NCBI GenBank assembly: GCA_028289545.1
Contig: JANQPG010000054.1
Span: 1 to 48,478, forward strand
DNA: 48,478 nucleotides
DNA from: Woeseiaceae bacterium
GTDB taxonomy: Bacteria; Pseudomonadota; Gammaproteobacteria; Steroidobacterales; Woeseiaceae
Direction: 5' to 3'
Each line of letters starts with the position of its first letter. Positions within the stretch are counted from its first letter, which is position 1. The notes beneath the pieces are model-generated. The model was given only the letters and a program-made list of their open reading frames with translations, was not told the DNA's origin and did no database searches. Of this stretch, positions 1 through 13,259 are shown in pieces. Both the position numbers and the translations under genes were made by a program.

Positions 1-1308
1 GGCTGCCAGATGAACGAGTACGACTCGGAGAAGATGGCGGACGTCCTCAATGCGTCGCACGGCTACGAGCTGACCGATCGGGTCGAGGACGCGGAGCTGT
101 TGCTGGTCAACACCTGTTCCATCCGCGAAAAGGCGCAGGAAAAGGTCTTTTCCGAGCTGGGCCGCTGGCGGGCGTACAAGGACCGGAACCCCGAGCTGGT
201 CATCGGCGTGGGCGGTTGTGTCGCCAGCCAGGAAGGGGAAGGCATTACCCGGCGCGCGCCGTTTGTCGACCTTGTGTTCGGGCCGCAGACCCTGCACCGC
301 CTCCCGGAAATGCTCGAGCGGAGCAGGGCCGAACGCCAGTCCGTAGTCGACATTTCCTTTCCGGAGATCGAAAAGTTCGATCGCCTGCCGGAGCCGCGCG
401 CCGACGGCCCCACGGCCTTCGTTTCCGTCATGGAAGGCTGCAGCAAGTACTGCAGCTTTTGTGTCGTGCCCTACACGCGCGGTGAGGAGATCAGCCGTCC
501 GCTGGACGACGTCGTGGCGGAAGTCGTGCAGCTGGCGGGCCAGGGCGTCCGCGAAATCAACCTGCTGGGTCAGAACGTCAACGCGTATCGCGGCGCCATG
601 CACGACGGCACGACGGCGGACCTCGCGACGTTGATCTACTACGTGGCGGCCATCGACAGCGTCGAGCGGATTCGTTTTACGACCTCACACCCCGTCGAGT
701 TTACGGACAGCCTCATCGACGCGTATGCCGAGGTGCCGAAGCTTGCGAACTATCTGCACCTGCCGGTGCAACACGGTTCGGATCGTATTCTCGCGGCCAT
801 GAAGCGTGGCCACACCGTGCTCGAATACAAGAGTCGAATTCGCAAACTGCGCCGCGTGCGCCCGGACATTTCGCTGTCGTCGGATTTTATCGTCGGTTTC
901 CCCGGCGAAAGCGACGCGGACTTCGAGGCGCTGATGAATCTCGTCGCCGACGTGGGTTTCGACCAGTCGTTCAGCTTCATCTACAGCGCCCGGCCGGGAA
1001 CGCCCGCGGCGGGGCTCGAGGACGACACGCCCCTCGAGATCAAGAAGCAAAGACTCAGCATCCTGCAGGAACGCATCAACCAGCAGGCGATGGCGATCAG
1101 CCGCGCAATGGTTGGCAGCACGCAGCGTGTGCTGGTCGAGAAACGCTCAAAGAAAAGCGCAGCGCAGCTGGCCGGCCGCACGGAAAACATGCGCTGGGTG
1201 AATTTCGACGCTGACCCGGCATTGATCGGCTCGATGGTCGACGTGGTGATTACCGAAGCGTTACCGAACTCGTTGCGCGGACGCCTGATCGACAGCCGCG
1301 CGGCATAA
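1..1308 (+). CDS. miaB: MiaB, tRNA-2-methylthio-N6-dimethylallyladenosine synthase (5' end outside window)
   Basis: Radical-SAM methylthiotransferase that adds the 2-methylthio group to i6A37 of tRNAs reading UNN codons. The window opens inside the gene: the first codons read [12 protein letters not shown], which in the family lies shortly after the start, so only a few N-terminal residues are missing. The Met at base 10 is internal, because the Cys at bases 4-6 is the first ligand of the N-terminal 4Fe-4S cluster. The other two ligands are at 115-117 (NTCSIRE) and 217-219 (GGCVASQ). The radical-SAM CxxxCxxC motif (Cys codons at 439, 451, 460) and a C-terminal TRAM-like domain are present. 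miaB directly upstream of phoH-ybeY-corC-lnt is the usual gammaproteobacterial order. Confidence 0.97.
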   Translation, partial: GCQMNEYDSEKMADVLNASHGYELTDRVEDAELLLVNTCSIREKAQEKVFSELGRWRAYKDRNPELVIGVGGCVASQEGEGITRRAPFVDLVFGPQTLHRLPEMLERSRAERQSVVDISFPEIEKFDRLPEPRADGPTAFVSVMEGCSKYCSFCVVPYTRGEEISRPLDDVVAEVVQLAGQGVREINLLGQNVNAYRGAMHDGTTADLATLIYYVAAIDSVERIRFTTSHPVEFTDSLIDAYAEVPKLANYLHLPVQHGSDRILAAMKRGHTVLEYKSRIRKLRRVRPDISLSSDFIVGFPGESDADFEALMNLVADVGFDQSFSFIYSARPGTPAAGLEDDTPLEIKKQRLSILQERINQQAMAISRAMVGSTQRVLVEKRSKKSAAQLAGRTENMRWVNFDADPALIGSMVDVVITEALPNSLRGRLIDSRAA

Positions 1309-1463
1309 CGTCGACGGCTGTACTTTCCATGACCCGGGCATCGCGGTAGTCTAATGAGAATGATGTTCGTATCCTCTTGTCGGACTCACGAGTGTCGGCC
1401 CAACGCAACGCTGCCCGGCCCACGCGCGGCGGAGTGCGCGGCAGTTGTTCGAGGTGCCGTGTA

Positions 1464-2444
1464 TTGAGCACCGCGGACGTTTCGCGCGACCTCGTTTTGG
1501 AGCCCGCCGACAATCATCGCCTCGCCAATCTGTGTGGCCAGTTCGACGAGCACCTCAAACAGATCGAAGATCGGCTCGACGTGGAGATCGCGAGTCGCGG
1601 CAATCACTTTCGAGTCACCGGCGATGCGGGCGCCGCGGCGATCGGCAGCCAGGTCATCGAGTCACTGTTCGACCTGACGCTCCGTGAGCGGCTCGATCCG
1701 CAGCGTGTGCATATGCTGCTCGCGGAGACGGTAATGAACGACGAAACGGCCACCGAAACGGGCGCGGACACCGAAGGCGTCGACGATCTGAGCATCCAGA
1801 CGCGCCGCAAGCTCATACGCCCGCGCGGCACTAACCAATCGAAATACATACGCAGCGTACACGCGCACGACCTGGCGTTCGGCATTGGCCCCGCAGGTAC
1901 CGGCAAGACCTACCTGGCCGTTGCTGCAGCGGTCGAGGCACTCGACAGCGAAGAGGTCCGGCGGATTGTCCTGGTGCGTCCCGCCGTCGAGGCGGGTGAG
2001 CGCCTCGGGTTTTTGCCCGGCGACATGTCGCAGAAGATCGATCCCTACCTGCGGCCAATGTACGACGCGCTGTACGACATGCTGGGCGTGGATCAGGTTT
2101 CCCGGCTCATCGAGCGGAACGTGATCGAGATCGCGCCGCTTGCGTTCATGCGCGGGCGTTCCCTGAACGAGTCGTTCGTGTTGCTCGACGAGGCGCAAAA
2201 CACCAGCGTCGAGCAGATGAAAATGTTTCTGACGAGGATCGGTTTTGGTTCCCGCGCGGTCGTCACCGGGGACATTACGCAAATCGATCTGCCCTCGGGA
2301 CAGAAATCGGGCCTGCGTAACGCTATAGACATCCTGGAATCGGTGGACGGCATCGGTTTCACCTACTTCACGCCGCGGGACGTCGTTCGCCATCCGCTCG
2401 TGAAGCGTATCGTCCGCGCTTACGAAGCCGCAGAGAACAGCTGA
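1464..2444 (+). CDS. ybeZ: PhoH-like ATPase (YbeZ)
   Basis: P-loop NTPase of the PhoH family, which acts with the endoribonuclease YbeY in rRNA processing and ribosome quality control. Walker A is GPAGTGKTYLA and Walker B is VLLDEAQN; the C-terminal region carries the GDITQIDLP segment typical of the family. The frame is open further upstream to a TTG at 1377, but I place the start at the TTG at 1464. From there the protein begins LSTADVSRDLVLEPADN, matching the usual short N-terminus before LEPADN, and a CGAGG element precedes it by about ten bases. The result is 326 residues. Start choice is inference; family identity is firm. It ends 11 bases before ybeY. Confidence 0.93.
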   Translation: MSTADVSRDLVLEPADNHRLANLCGQFDEHLKQIEDRLDVEIASRGNHFRVTGDAGAAAIGSQVIESLFDLTLRERLDPQRVHMLLAETVMNDETATETGADTEGVDDLSIQTRRKLIRPRGTNQSKYIRSVHAHDLAFGIGPAGTGKTYLAVAAAVEALDSEEVRRIVLVRPAVEAGERLGFLPGDMSQKIDPYLRPMYDALYDMLGVDQVSRLIERNVIEIAPLAFMRGRSLNESFVLLDEAQNTSVEQMKMFLTRIGFGSRAVVTGDITQIDLPSGQKSGLRNAIDILESVDGIGFTYFTPRDVVRHPLVKRIVRAYEAAENS

Positions 2445-2455
2445 TCGGCGCCCGG

Positions 2456-2941
2456 TTGCAGCGCCGGATCGACGTCGACGTGGAGCGTCCGGCGACCGTG
2501 CAGGCGGACGTTCCTGCCGACGACGACATTACGCATTGGATTCAGACGGCGCTCGATGGGGTCGGGTGCCGGCCAGAGCGCAATCTCGACGTTGCGGTTC
2601 TGTTGACCGACGCCGAAGACATACGCCGCATCAATCGCGAGTACCGACAGCGCGACAAAGCCACCAACGTCCTGTCCTTCCCTGGCGGTGAGCTCTCCGG
2701 ATTGCCCGCCGAGGCAGCGCTACTCCTGGGCGACATCGTGTTCTGCCCCGAGGTGATCGCCCGCGAGGCTCGCGAACAGAACAAGCGTGTGGATTGGCAC
2801 TGGTGTCATTTATGCGTGCACGGGGCGCTGCACCTCGCCGGATACGACCATATCGAAGCGGCCGAGGCGGAGCGCATGGAGGGGATCGAACGCCGATTGC
2901 TGGCGGGATTCGGGATTCCGGATCCCTACAGTCCCTCCTGA
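2456..2941 (+). CDS. ybeY: YbeY endoribonuclease / rRNA maturation factor
   Basis: Single-strand-specific metallo-endoribonuclease needed for 16S rRNA 3' maturation and 70S quality control. The signature zinc motif is visible as HGALHLAGYDH, giving His122, His126 and His132 (H-x3-H-x5-H). An upstream NVLSFP segment is also typical. Translation uses a TTG start only 11 bases after phoH, so coupling to its partner is likely. Length (161 residues) fits the family. Confidence 0.95.
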   Translation: MQRRIDVDVERPATVQADVPADDDITHWIQTALDGVGCRPERNLDVAVLLTDAEDIRRINREYRQRDKATNVLSFPGGELSGLPAEAALLLGDIVFCPEVIAREAREQNKRVDWHWCHLCVHGALHLAGYDHIEAAEAERMEGIERRLLAGFGIPDPYSPS

Positions 2942-3011
2942 AGGCCGCCCGTCACGGCGGCTGCTCCCGCGGTATCGGATCGCGAAGGTCTTGCGCTACA
3001 ATAGCGTCTCA

Positions 3012-3029
3012 CCGGCGGTTTACCGCCGG
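3012..3029 (+). other. Small inverted repeat ahead of corC
   Basis: CCGGCGG (3012-3018) and CCGCCGG (3023-3029) form a seven-pair stem with a TTTA loop 21 bases before the corC start. A second stem, GCCGCC/GGCGGC (2944-2961), sits just after ybeY. Neither has a T tract, so they are not convincing terminators. A TACAAT hexamer at 2997-3002 could be a -10 element but has no good -35. Role unknown. Confidence 0.3.
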
Positions 3030-3050
3030 CATCACCCATCACAAGGTTCG

Positions 3051-3905
3051 ATGAACGACAAACCACCAAGTACCAGCGGCACAGGGAGTACCGGCCTGCT
3101 TGCGCGACTCAAACGCGCGCTGAACGGCGAACCCTGGAGCCGCGACGAAATTCAGCAACTTCTGCTGCACTCCGAAACTGCCCTGGAACCCGAAGAGAAA
3201 AGTATGCTCTCGGGCGTTCTCGGCGTGTCCGAAACCCAGGTGCGCGACGTCATGATTCCGCGCTCGCAAATGGTGGTCATCGACATACAGCAGAGCTTCG
3301 ACGAGATGCTCGCAGTGATCGTCGAGTCGGGTCACTCGCGATTTCCCGTCATTGGCGAAGACCGCGATGAGGTGCTGGGTGTTCTTTTGGCCAAGGACCT
3401 GCTGCGCTACTTTGGCAGCGATGCGGCGAAAGACGTGTCGATACGCCGACTGTTGCGCAGTGCCGCCGTCATTCCCGAGTCCAAGCGTCTCAACGCCTTG
3501 CTCGAGGAGTTTCGTGACAGCCACAATCACATGGCGATAGTCGTTGACGAGTACGGCGGCGTTGCCGGCCTGTTGACGATCGAAGACGTGATCGAGGAGA
3601 TTGTCGGCGAAATCGATGACGAGCATGACCCGGAAGAGGCCGCGTTCATCCGCCCGGACGGCGAAAACGACGGCCGGCCGTGTTACGCCGTGCGCGCATT
3701 GACCCGGATCGACGACTTCAACGAATTCTTTGAGTGCGAGCTGAGCGACGAGGAATACGATACGGTTGGCGGGCTGGTCATGCACGAGCTGGGGCGCCTG
3801 CCGCGTCGAGGCGAAAAAATCGATTTTGAGGGATTTCGTTTTTCGGTGACCAAGGCCGACAAACGGCGGATCGATTCCCTGCTTGTCCAGCGTGAAGCGA
3901 GTTAG
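3051..3905 (+). CDS. corC: CorC/YbeX family CBS-domain protein
   Basis: Cytosolic CBS-pair protein related to CorC (YbeX), linked to magnesium/cobalt handling and, through its neighbours, to ribosome metabolism. The two CBS domains run from about residue 65 to 190 ([11 protein letters not shown] opens the first; [19 protein letters not shown] is in the second), followed by a CorC/HlyC-type C-terminal domain (about 205-282). The frame extends upstream, but the ATG at 3051 starts [10 protein letters not shown] and gives 284 residues, close to the roughly 290 of E. coli. The gene lies between ybeY and lnt, its normal place. Confidence 0.93.
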   Translation: MNDKPPSTSGTGSTGLLARLKRALNGEPWSRDEIQQLLLHSETALEPEEKSMLSGVLGVSETQVRDVMIPRSQMVVIDIQQSFDEMLAVIVESGHSRFPVIGEDRDEVLGVLLAKDLLRYFGSDAAKDVSIRRLLRSAAVIPESKRLNALLEEFRDSHNHMAIVVDEYGGVAGLLTIEDVIEEIVGEIDDEHDPEEAAFIRPDGENDGRPCYAVRALTRIDDFNEFFECELSDEEYDTVGGLVMHELGRLPRRGEKIDFEGFRFSVTKADKRRIDSLLVQREAS

Positions 3906-3955
3906 TCGGTGATCGCAGTCCTGCCGCCGGGCGCCGCCGGCCCAAACGTGTCGTC

Positions 3956-8018
<4,063 letters not shown>

Positions 8019-8021
8019 GCT

Positions 8022-8510
8022 GTGCGCTCTGTCTTTCGGATTTTGCTGGCGGCAAAACTGACCGCGCTGTTGGCCGGCTGTGGTTTTCAGCTGCAAGGCG
8101 CGGTCGCCGTGCCCGCCGAGATGCAGCGCACCTACGTCGACGGTGTCGACACCTATAGCCCGTTCTACAGACGCCTTACGCAAAGTCTCGACGCGGCCGG
8201 CGTCGAACTCGTCGATTCCGCGGCGCAGGCGACGGCGGTCTTTTCCGTGCTGTACGACGATACCGGTCAGCGTGTCCTGTCGGTGTCGACGCGAAACACG
8301 CCGACCGAGTTCGAGGTGTACTACACCATTCGCTATGCACTCGCGAGCGACAGTCAGAGCCTCCTGGAGCAGCAGGATCTCACCTTGACGCGCGACTACA
8401 CCTACGACGAGACGCTCGTCCTCGGCAAGTCCCGCGAGGAGGAACTGCTGCGCGACGCCATTGTGGACGACCTCGTGCGCATTGTGCTGCGGCAGATCTC
8501 TACGCTCTAA
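8022..8510 (+). CDS. lptE: LPS-assembly lipoprotein LptE
   Basis: Outer-membrane lipoprotein that plugs the LptD barrel during lipopolysaccharide export. A GTG start gives a signal sequence ending in the lipobox LLAGC, followed by GFQLQGAVAVPAEMQ, the typical LptE opening (CGFxLRG...P). The family is poorly conserved, so the identification rests on lipobox, length (162 residues) and position directly after leuS, its standard neighbour. holA, which often follows, is instead 4.7 kb away. Confidence 0.88.
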   Translation: MRSVFRILLAAKLTALLAGCGFQLQGAVAVPAEMQRTYVDGVDTYSPFYRRLTQSLDAAGVELVDSAAQATAVFSVLYDDTGQRVLSVSTRNTPTEFEVYYTIRYALASDSQSLLEQQDLTLTRDYTYDETLVLGKSREEELLRDAIVDDLVRIVLRQISTL

Positions 8511-8515
8511 GCTTC

Positions 8516-9022
8516 GTGTCGGACGCGGCAGTGCTGACGGTTAGCCAGGTGGGTGCCGCCGACATTCGCGCGCTGCTCGATCGTTATGGATTTCGGTTTC
8601 AGGATGTAGCCGACAATGCCGACATACCCGGCAGCTACTGGGGTGACAGCGAGGCCGGCATCATTGCGCTCGATGTTTTCGGTCGTCGCGACACGCCCGT
8701 GCATTCGGTATTGCACGAGACCTGCCATCTGATCTGCATGGACCGACGGCGCCGTGATTCGCTGCGTTGCGACGCCGGCGGCGACGACCTCGAGGAGGCG
8801 GCGGTCTGTTACCTGCAGATTCTCCTGGCCGACGAGTTGCCCGGCGTCGGCCGTCAGCGCCTGATGCGGGACATGGACACGTGGGGCTACAGCTTCCGGC
8901 TCGGCAGCACGGAGCGCTGGTTCGAGCGCGACGCGGACGATGCGAGGGACTGGCTGCTGCGTGAAGGTTTGATCAGCGTATCGGGCAGTCGTGTTCGGCC
9001 GTCATTTACGTTGCGGGATTGA
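8516..9022 (+). CDS. Uncharacterised HExxH protein downstream of lptE
   Basis: No named function. The 168-residue protein has HETCHLICMD around residue 67, an HExxH zinc-metallopeptidase signature, followed about 20 residues later by DLEEAAVCYLQ, which could supply the third (Glu) ligand as in gluzincin or ImmA/IrrE-like folds. No signal peptide or membrane segment is seen, so it is probably cytosolic. The C-terminal part (WGYSFRLGSTERWFERD) is well ordered in composition. GTG start five bases after lptE suggests the same transcript. It could be a protease or a structural remnant of one. Confidence 0.75.
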   Translation: MSDAAVLTVSQVGAADIRALLDRYGFRFQDVADNADIPGSYWGDSEAGIIALDVFGRRDTPVHSVLHETCHLICMDRRRRDSLRCDAGGDDLEEAAVCYLQILLADELPGVGRQRLMRDMDTWGYSFRLGSTERWFERDADDARDWLLREGLISVSGSRVRPSFTLRD

Positions 9023-9043
9023 GAGCGCCCGTACAGGCGGCTT

Positions 9044-9541
9044 TTACAACAGGGTCGGGTTCGGCGCGTCGCCGTAGACCTCTTCCGGATCGAAGACTTT
9101 TTTTGTGTCCGTAAACACAAGGTCGATATCGCCGTCCCGCTGCTTATCACCGAACTCGGTTGCCGTGGGGATGCGCCGATAAAAGCAGCTGCGGTAGCCG
9201 ACGTGGCAGCTGGCGCCGCCTTCGACGTCGACGCGCAGCCAGATGCAGTCCTGGTCGTCGTCGATCAGCAGTTCGCGCACCCGCTGCACAAAGCCGCTCG
9301 TGGCGCCCTTGTGCCACAGTACCTGGCGGCTACGGCTGAAGTAATGTGCCTCGCCCGTCGCGATGGTCAGCGACAGCGCCTCGGCGTTCATGTAACCCTG
9401 CATGAGGAGCTCGCCGCTGTCCGCATCCGTTGTGACGACGGTAATGAGCCCGCGGTCGTCGAATTTTGGAGCGAGATCGGAGCTTTCTTCCACCTGCTCA
9501 ATGGACTGTCGAGCTTTGAAATTGACGCTGGGGGCGGACAT
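9044..9541 (-). CDS. hisI: Phosphoribosyl-AMP cyclohydrolase HisI (stand-alone)
   Basis: Third step of histidine biosynthesis: opens the purine ring of phosphoribosyl-AMP. The metal and substrate motifs [12 protein letters not shown] and [14 protein letters not shown] are intact. The protein (165 residues) ends after the cyclohydrolase domain and an acidic tail, so the HisE pyrophosphohydrolase domain, fused in enterobacterial HisIE, is absent and must be encoded elsewhere. No other his gene lies here. It diverges from cysS and converges on the HExxH gene. Confidence 0.93.
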   Translation of the reverse strand: MSAPSVNFKARQSIEQVEESSDLAPKFDDRGLITVVTTDADSGELLMQGYMNAEALSLTIATGEAHYFSRSRQVLWHKGATSGFVQRVRELLIDDDQDCIWLRVDVEGGASCHVGYRSCFYRRIPTATEFGDKQRDGDIDLVFTDTKKVFDPEEVYGDAPNPTLL

Positions 9542-9576
9542 GACAAATTCCGGCGGTTAAGGACAACGGGCGGGCG

Positions 9577-9605
9577 AGAATACAGCGCATCGCCGCCCGC
9601 GGCAA
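9577..9605 (-). promoter_or_regulatory. Predicted sigma70 promoter for hisI
   Basis: On the minus strand TTGCCG (9605-9600) and TATTCT (9582-9577) are separated by exactly 17 bases. Transcription would begin near 9570, about 28 bases before the hisI ATG. Seen by eye; no experimental support. Confidence 0.55.
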
Positions 9606-9608
9606 TAT

Positions 9609-9617
9609 TGGTATCAT
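9609..9617 (+). promoter_or_regulatory. Extended -10 element, possible cysS promoter
   Basis: TGGTATCAT (9609-9617) fits the extended -10 form TGnTATAAT with one mismatch. No convincing -35 is present, as is common for extended -10 promoters. It would give a leader of about 88 bases before the cysS ATG. Confidence 0.35.
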
Positions 9618-9711
9618 GGAAGCTTCGTGCGCCGTACCCGTGCCAACGCCCGGGCGGCGCGGACGCAACAACCCGACCCGCTTACACACGGAACGTTTTG
9701 AGCAGCGCATT

Positions 9712-11091
9712 ATGAGCATAGTTCTGCACGATACCCGCGAAGGCCGCAAACGGCCTTTTGAGCCCCTCGTCGACGGAGAGGTGACGATGTATCTGTGCGG
9801 GCCGACGGTCTACAACTATGCGCATATCGGCAACGCTCGCCCGGCCGTGGTCTTCGACCTGCTGACCCGGTTGTTGCGGCGTCGTTACTCGCTGCGCTTC
9901 GCCCGCAACATCACCGACGTGGACGACAAGATCAACAAGGCGTCGATCGAGACCGGCAAGCCGATCGAGGAGATTACGGCCCGCTTCATTAAAGCCTACA
10001 ACGACGACATGGGGGCGCTGGGCGTACGCCCGCCCACCGTGGAGCCTCGCGCGACCGAGCACATTCAGGAAATGATCGCGATGATCGAAACCCTGATCGA
10101 GAAGGGTTTTGCCTACGAGGCGGAAGGGCACGTGCTGTTCGACGTGAGCAGCAACCCGGACTACGGAGCGTTGTCGAAACGCAATCTCCGCGAAATGATC
10201 GCCGGTTCCCGGGTCGAGGTGGCCCCGTACAAGAAGGCGGCCCACGACTTTGTTCTCTGGAAGCCCTCGACCCCCGAACTGCCGGGATGGGATTCGCCCT
10301 GGGGTCGCGGCCGACCCGGCTGGCATATCGAGTGCTCGGCAATGGCGGCAAAACATCTCGGCACAACCATCGATATACATGCCGGCGGTCAGGATCTCGT
10401 GTTTCCTCATCACGAAAACGAAATGGCCCAGTCGACCTGCGCGCACGACGGCGCGGTGTTTGCGCGCTACTGGGTACACAACGGTTTCCTGTCGATCGAT
10501 CACGAAAAAATGTCGAAGTCCTTGGGCAACGTCGTGCTCGTGCACGACCTCATCGAGGAGTTCCCGGGCGAGGTGATCAGACTGGCGCTCCTGAGCGCAC
10601 ACTATCGGCAGCCGCTCGACTGGTCCGATGAAACGCTGGCCGCGGCGAAGCACATGCTCGACAGGCTCTATGGCGCGGTGCGCGGCATCGACGTTCCGGC
10701 GGAGGCGATCGCTGCCGCTGAGCCGCCGGCAGGCCTTGTCGAAGCACTGGAAGACGACCTGAACACGCCGAAGGCAATGGCCGAATATTTTGCGCTGGCG
10801 CGTGAACTCAACAAGGCTAGCGACGACGACGAGCGCGTCCGGCTGGCGGCCATAATGTACGCCGCCGGCGAACTCATGGGGTTGCTCAACGAGGACCCCG
10901 AGGCTTGGTTTGCGGGCAAGACGAACGGCAAGATTACGCCTGAAGAGATCGGGACGCTGCTCGAAGAGCGCAAGGCTGCGCGCGCGGCCCGGGATTTCGA
11001 GCGGGCCGACGAGATTCGCGATACGCTGGCCGAGGTGGGCGTGCTGATCGAGGACAGTCCCTCGGGCACTACCTGGCGCTGGGACAACTAA
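9712..11091 (+). CDS. cysS: Cysteinyl-tRNA synthetase
   Basis: Class I synthetase for tRNA-Cys. The zinc site that selects cysteine is visible: [10 protein letters not shown] near the N-terminus, [14 protein letters not shown], and the HHENEMAQS histidines. HIGH-type motif [11 protein letters not shown] and KMSKSLGN are present. The ATG at 9712 ([13 protein letters not shown]) is chosen; the in-frame extension to 9616 does not resemble the family. 459 residues against 461 in E. coli. Confidence 0.97.
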   Translation: MSIVLHDTREGRKRPFEPLVDGEVTMYLCGPTVYNYAHIGNARPAVVFDLLTRLLRRRYSLRFARNITDVDDKINKASIETGKPIEEITARFIKAYNDDMGALGVRPPTVEPRATEHIQEMIAMIETLIEKGFAYEAEGHVLFDVSSNPDYGALSKRNLREMIAGSRVEVAPYKKAAHDFVLWKPSTPELPGWDSPWGRGRPGWHIECSAMAAKHLGTTIDIHAGGQDLVFPHHENEMAQSTCAHDGAVFARYWVHNGFLSIDHEKMSKSLGNVVLVHDLIEEFPGEVIRLALLSAHYRQPLDWSDETLAAAKHMLDRLYGAVRGIDVPAEAIAAAEPPAGLVEALEDDLNTPKAMAEYFALARELNKASDDDERVRLAAIMYAAGELMGLLNEDPEAWFAGKTNGKITPEEIGTLLEERKAARAARDFERADEIRDTLAEVGVLIEDSPSGTTWRWDN

Positions 11092-11138
11092 TGAGCGAGC
11101 ATGTGGCGTCGAGCATCATCCGACGCAGGACTACGTAA
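11091..11138 (+). other. 15-codon ORF bridging cysS and sufE
   Basis: An ATG overlaps the cysS stop (TAATG at 11089-11093) and opens [15 protein letters not shown], whose TAA overlaps the sufE ATG (TAATG at 11136-11140). It therefore links both genes with no gap and could couple their translation. Such an arrangement can arise by chance; no evidence shows that the peptide is made. Confidence 0.25.
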
Positions 11139-11560
11139 TGAACGAGGTTTCCAAAGCCCAGGCCGAGGTTATCGAGGAGTTCGCGTTCTTCGAGGACTGG
11201 ATGGATCGCTATCAGTACCTGATCGACATGGGCCGCAAGCTGCCCGAACTGCCGGAAGCCGACCGGACCGACGCCAACCGAATCAAGGGCTGCCAGTCGC
11301 AAGTATGGATGGTGGCCGAAGCCTGCGGCGACCGGCTCAGGTTTCGCGCGATCAGCGACGCCGCTATCGTGTCCGGCCTGATCGCCCTCCTGCTGCGCAT
11401 CTACAGTGACCGCAAGCCTGAAGATATTCTCGGCACTCCGCCGGATTTTGTGCAGGCGCTTGGCCTGGAGAGTCATTTGAGTCCGACCCGCAGTAACGGG
11501 CTGGCCTCGATGCTGGCTGCGATTCGCGGCTTTGCGCAGGAACAGTTAGAGACAGCGTGA
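11138..11560 (+). CDS. sufE: SufE-like cysteine desulfuration protein
   Basis: Sulfur-transfer partner of a cysteine desulfurase: accepts persulfide sulfur on a conserved cysteine and passes it on for Fe-S cluster assembly. The acceptor is Cys52 in [10 protein letters not shown]. 140 residues, normal length. No sufBCDS genes accompany it, so it may be SufE, or the related CsdE working with CsdA. Next to cysS, the shared theme is cysteine and sulfur, though that may be coincidence. It overlaps yidD by one base. Confidence 0.92.
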   Translation: MNEVSKAQAEVIEEFAFFEDWMDRYQYLIDMGRKLPELPEADRTDANRIKGCQSQVWMVAEACGDRLRFRAISDAAIVSGLIALLLRIYSDRKPEDILGTPPDFVQALGLESHLSPTRSNGLASMLAAIRGFAQEQLETA

Positions 11561-11820
11561 TGCCCAGGCGCCGCTGGCAGGTGTTGCCGCTGATCGCCGT
11601 CGTCCGGTTTTATCAGCTGGCGCTGTCACCCTGGCTAGGGCGCTGCCGCTACCAGCCGACCTGCTCGCAATACGCCATCGAGGCGTTGGAGACGCACGGC
11701 TTCTTCCGTGGCTCCTGGTTAAGCGTGCGGCGCATACTCCGCTGCCATCCCTGGGGAGGCAGCGGCTGGGATCCCGTGCCGCCGGCCAGGGCAAGTCGGG
11801 CCGACGAGGACGCCGCATGA
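11560..11820 (+). CDS. yidD: YidD, membrane protein insertion efficiency factor
   Basis: Small peripheral inner-membrane protein that assists YidC-dependent insertion. Diagnostic sequences are [20 protein letters not shown] and, further on, [17 protein letters not shown]. The ATG at 11560 overlaps the sufE TGA; a GTG one codon earlier is an alternative. 86 residues, family length. The usual home is between rnpA and yidC; here it sits between sufE and an unknown membrane protein that it overlaps by ATGA. Confidence 0.95.
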   Translation: MPRRRWQVLPLIAVVRFYQLALSPWLGRCRYQPTCSQYAIEALETHGFFRGSWLSVRRILRCHPWGGSGWDPVPPARASRADEDAA

Positions 11821-12854
11821 CGCCAGCGGAATTTGTTCGCGAGCTGACGTATCCGTTGCGGCACTCCGCGCCGCTTGTGACGTTCGCGACGTTCTACGTG
11901 CTGTGGCTGCTGGCCCGGAGCGCAGGCTTGCTGGGTATCTATCTGCTCGTCGCCGTGCTGCCCGCCATAATGCGCTATTCGCTGCAGATGCTCGAGGCGA
12001 GAGCGCGCGGAGTGGATCCGGCTCCGCCCGGCATTGAGCTTTTTACGATCGTGGGACAGTTCTGGAGCCTGTTTCCAATCGTTCACGTCGCGATTTCAGT
12101 CGGGGCAGTCCAACTGGCAGAGCAGTCTTTCGGCACCGCGGCGGCCATGGCCGTTGCAGCTGTACTAATCGTTGTCGTGCCGTTGTCGCTCATCATTCTG
12201 GCTGTCACTCGCTCACCGTTGGAGAGCCTCAATCCGGTTTCGATGTTTCGCGTTGCGCAGAGGCTGGGCAGCAGCTACTGGGTGGGGCCGGCCTTCGTTT
12301 TCCTGATGTTGTTGGCGGTCAGCGCCACGGAAGGACTACCGCGCTGGCTGACCGCCGCCGTGGATCTCTACCTGCTGTTCGCCTTGTTCGCCGTTCTCGG
12401 GGGCGCCATCCGACCCCACGACCTGTTCGCCGAGGTCGACATCGAAACACCGCTCGAACCGGAACCCGAGAAGGTCATTAGCGATCTCGAGCGGGAACGC
12501 ACGAGCGTGCTGAATCACGCTTACGGGTTTGCAAGCCGCGGCAACGTCGAAGGCGCCCTCCAGCACGTCACGGGCTGGATTCGATCGGATGAACCGTCGC
12601 CGGGCGATGCGTGGCCGTGGTTTTTCGACCAGATGTTGAAGTGGGATGACCGTTTCCCGGCCCTGAAACTGGCGCAGATTTACTTGGATCTGCTGCTTGC
12701 CGCCGGTGACGCTCGCGCCGCGGCCAAGCTGATGCTGCGCTGCCGGTATATCGACGAGTCGTTCAGGCCCAGCCATGACAGTCTGGATGCGGCCCTGGCC
12801 GCCGCCCGCGAAGCGGGCAACCCGGAACTGGAAAACTGGCTCCGACGTCTATAA
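11817..12854 (+). CDS. Unknown multi-pass membrane protein with helical C-terminal domain
   Basis: Function not recognised. The first 205 residues or so are hydrophobic, with about five to six membrane segments (for example [73 protein letters not shown]). From about residue 220 it is soluble and helical, with alanine-rich stretches ([40 protein letters not shown]) suggestive of TPR-like repeats. The ATG overlaps the yidD stop (ATGA), so the two are probably translated together. A role in membrane biogenesis is inference only. Confidence 0.8.
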   Translation: MTPAEFVRELTYPLRHSAPLVTFATFYVLWLLARSAGLLGIYLLVAVLPAIMRYSLQMLEARARGVDPAPPGIELFTIVGQFWSLFPIVHVAISVGAVQLAEQSFGTAAAMAVAAVLIVVVPLSLIILAVTRSPLESLNPVSMFRVAQRLGSSYWVGPAFVFLMLLAVSATEGLPRWLTAAVDLYLLFALFAVLGGAIRPHDLFAEVDIETPLEPEPEKVISDLERERTSVLNHAYGFASRGNVEGALQHVTGWIRSDEPSPGDAWPWFFDQMLKWDDRFPALKLAQIYLDLLLAAGDARAAAKLMLRCRYIDESFRPSHDSLDAALAAAREAGNPELENWLRRL

Positions 12855-12855
12855 T
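12828..12855 (+). promoter_or_regulatory. Possible promoter for the Trm112-like gene
   Basis: A perfect TATAAT (12850-12855) overlaps the stop codon of the preceding membrane-protein gene. The best upstream hexamer, CTGGAA (12828-12833), matches the -35 consensus at only three positions with a 16-base spacer. Transcription would begin about 36 bases before the next ATG. Confidence 0.35.
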
Positions 12856-12897
12856 TGGCGGTTTAAGACGCCGAACGCTCATGCTAGCCTTTAGTTG

Positions 12898-13152
12898 ATG
12901 AACAAGAGCCTGCTTACCATCTTGCGTTGTCCAGTCACGCACAAAGGCTTGTCCGTCATGCGCCGCGAGGCACTGGACGAACTGAACGTCGCCATCGACA
13001 GCGGTGATGTGCAGAGCCGCGACGGCACCGCAGTGACAGAGAGATTGGCCGAGGCGCTGATTACCGACGACGGCAAGCTCATGTACCCCGTCAACGACGG
13101 CATCCCCGTTCTACTGGAAGGCTCAGCCATTGTCGCACCCGGCCATGCCTGA
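12898..13152 (+). CDS. Trm112 family small protein
   Basis: 84-residue protein with the Trm112p-like layout: LLTILRCPVTHKGL at the N-terminus and LMYPVNDGIPVLLEGSAI at the C-terminus. Bacterial members (YcaR-like) usually lie near lpxK-kdsB and have no settled function. This copy has one CP motif and lacks the paired cysteines of zinc-binding members. The ATG at 12898 is preferred to the TTG one codon upstream. No clear ribosome binding site is seen. Confidence 0.8.
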   Translation: MNKSLLTILRCPVTHKGLSVMRREALDELNVAIDSGDVQSRDGTAVTERLAEALITDDGKLMYPVNDGIPVLLEGSAIVAPGHA

Positions 13153-13221
13153 AGACCTCCTGTGGCGCTTGTGCTCGCAGGGTCCCGGTACATTCGAGAC
13201 GGCATGAGATTCCCTGGACTT

Positions 13222-13259
13222 ATGAGCTTGGGCTTATGAGCAAGTCTTTGTTCGCGTGA
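13222..13259 (+). other. Two tiny chained ORFs leading into holA
   Basis: MSLGL (13222-13239) ends in a TGA that overlaps the ATG of MSKSLFA (13236-13259), whose TGA overlaps the holA GTG (GTGA). The two ATGs lie in a direct repeat TTATGAGC (13220-13227 and 13234-13241). This could be a translational relay for holA or simply a by-product of the small duplication. Confidence 0.25.
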
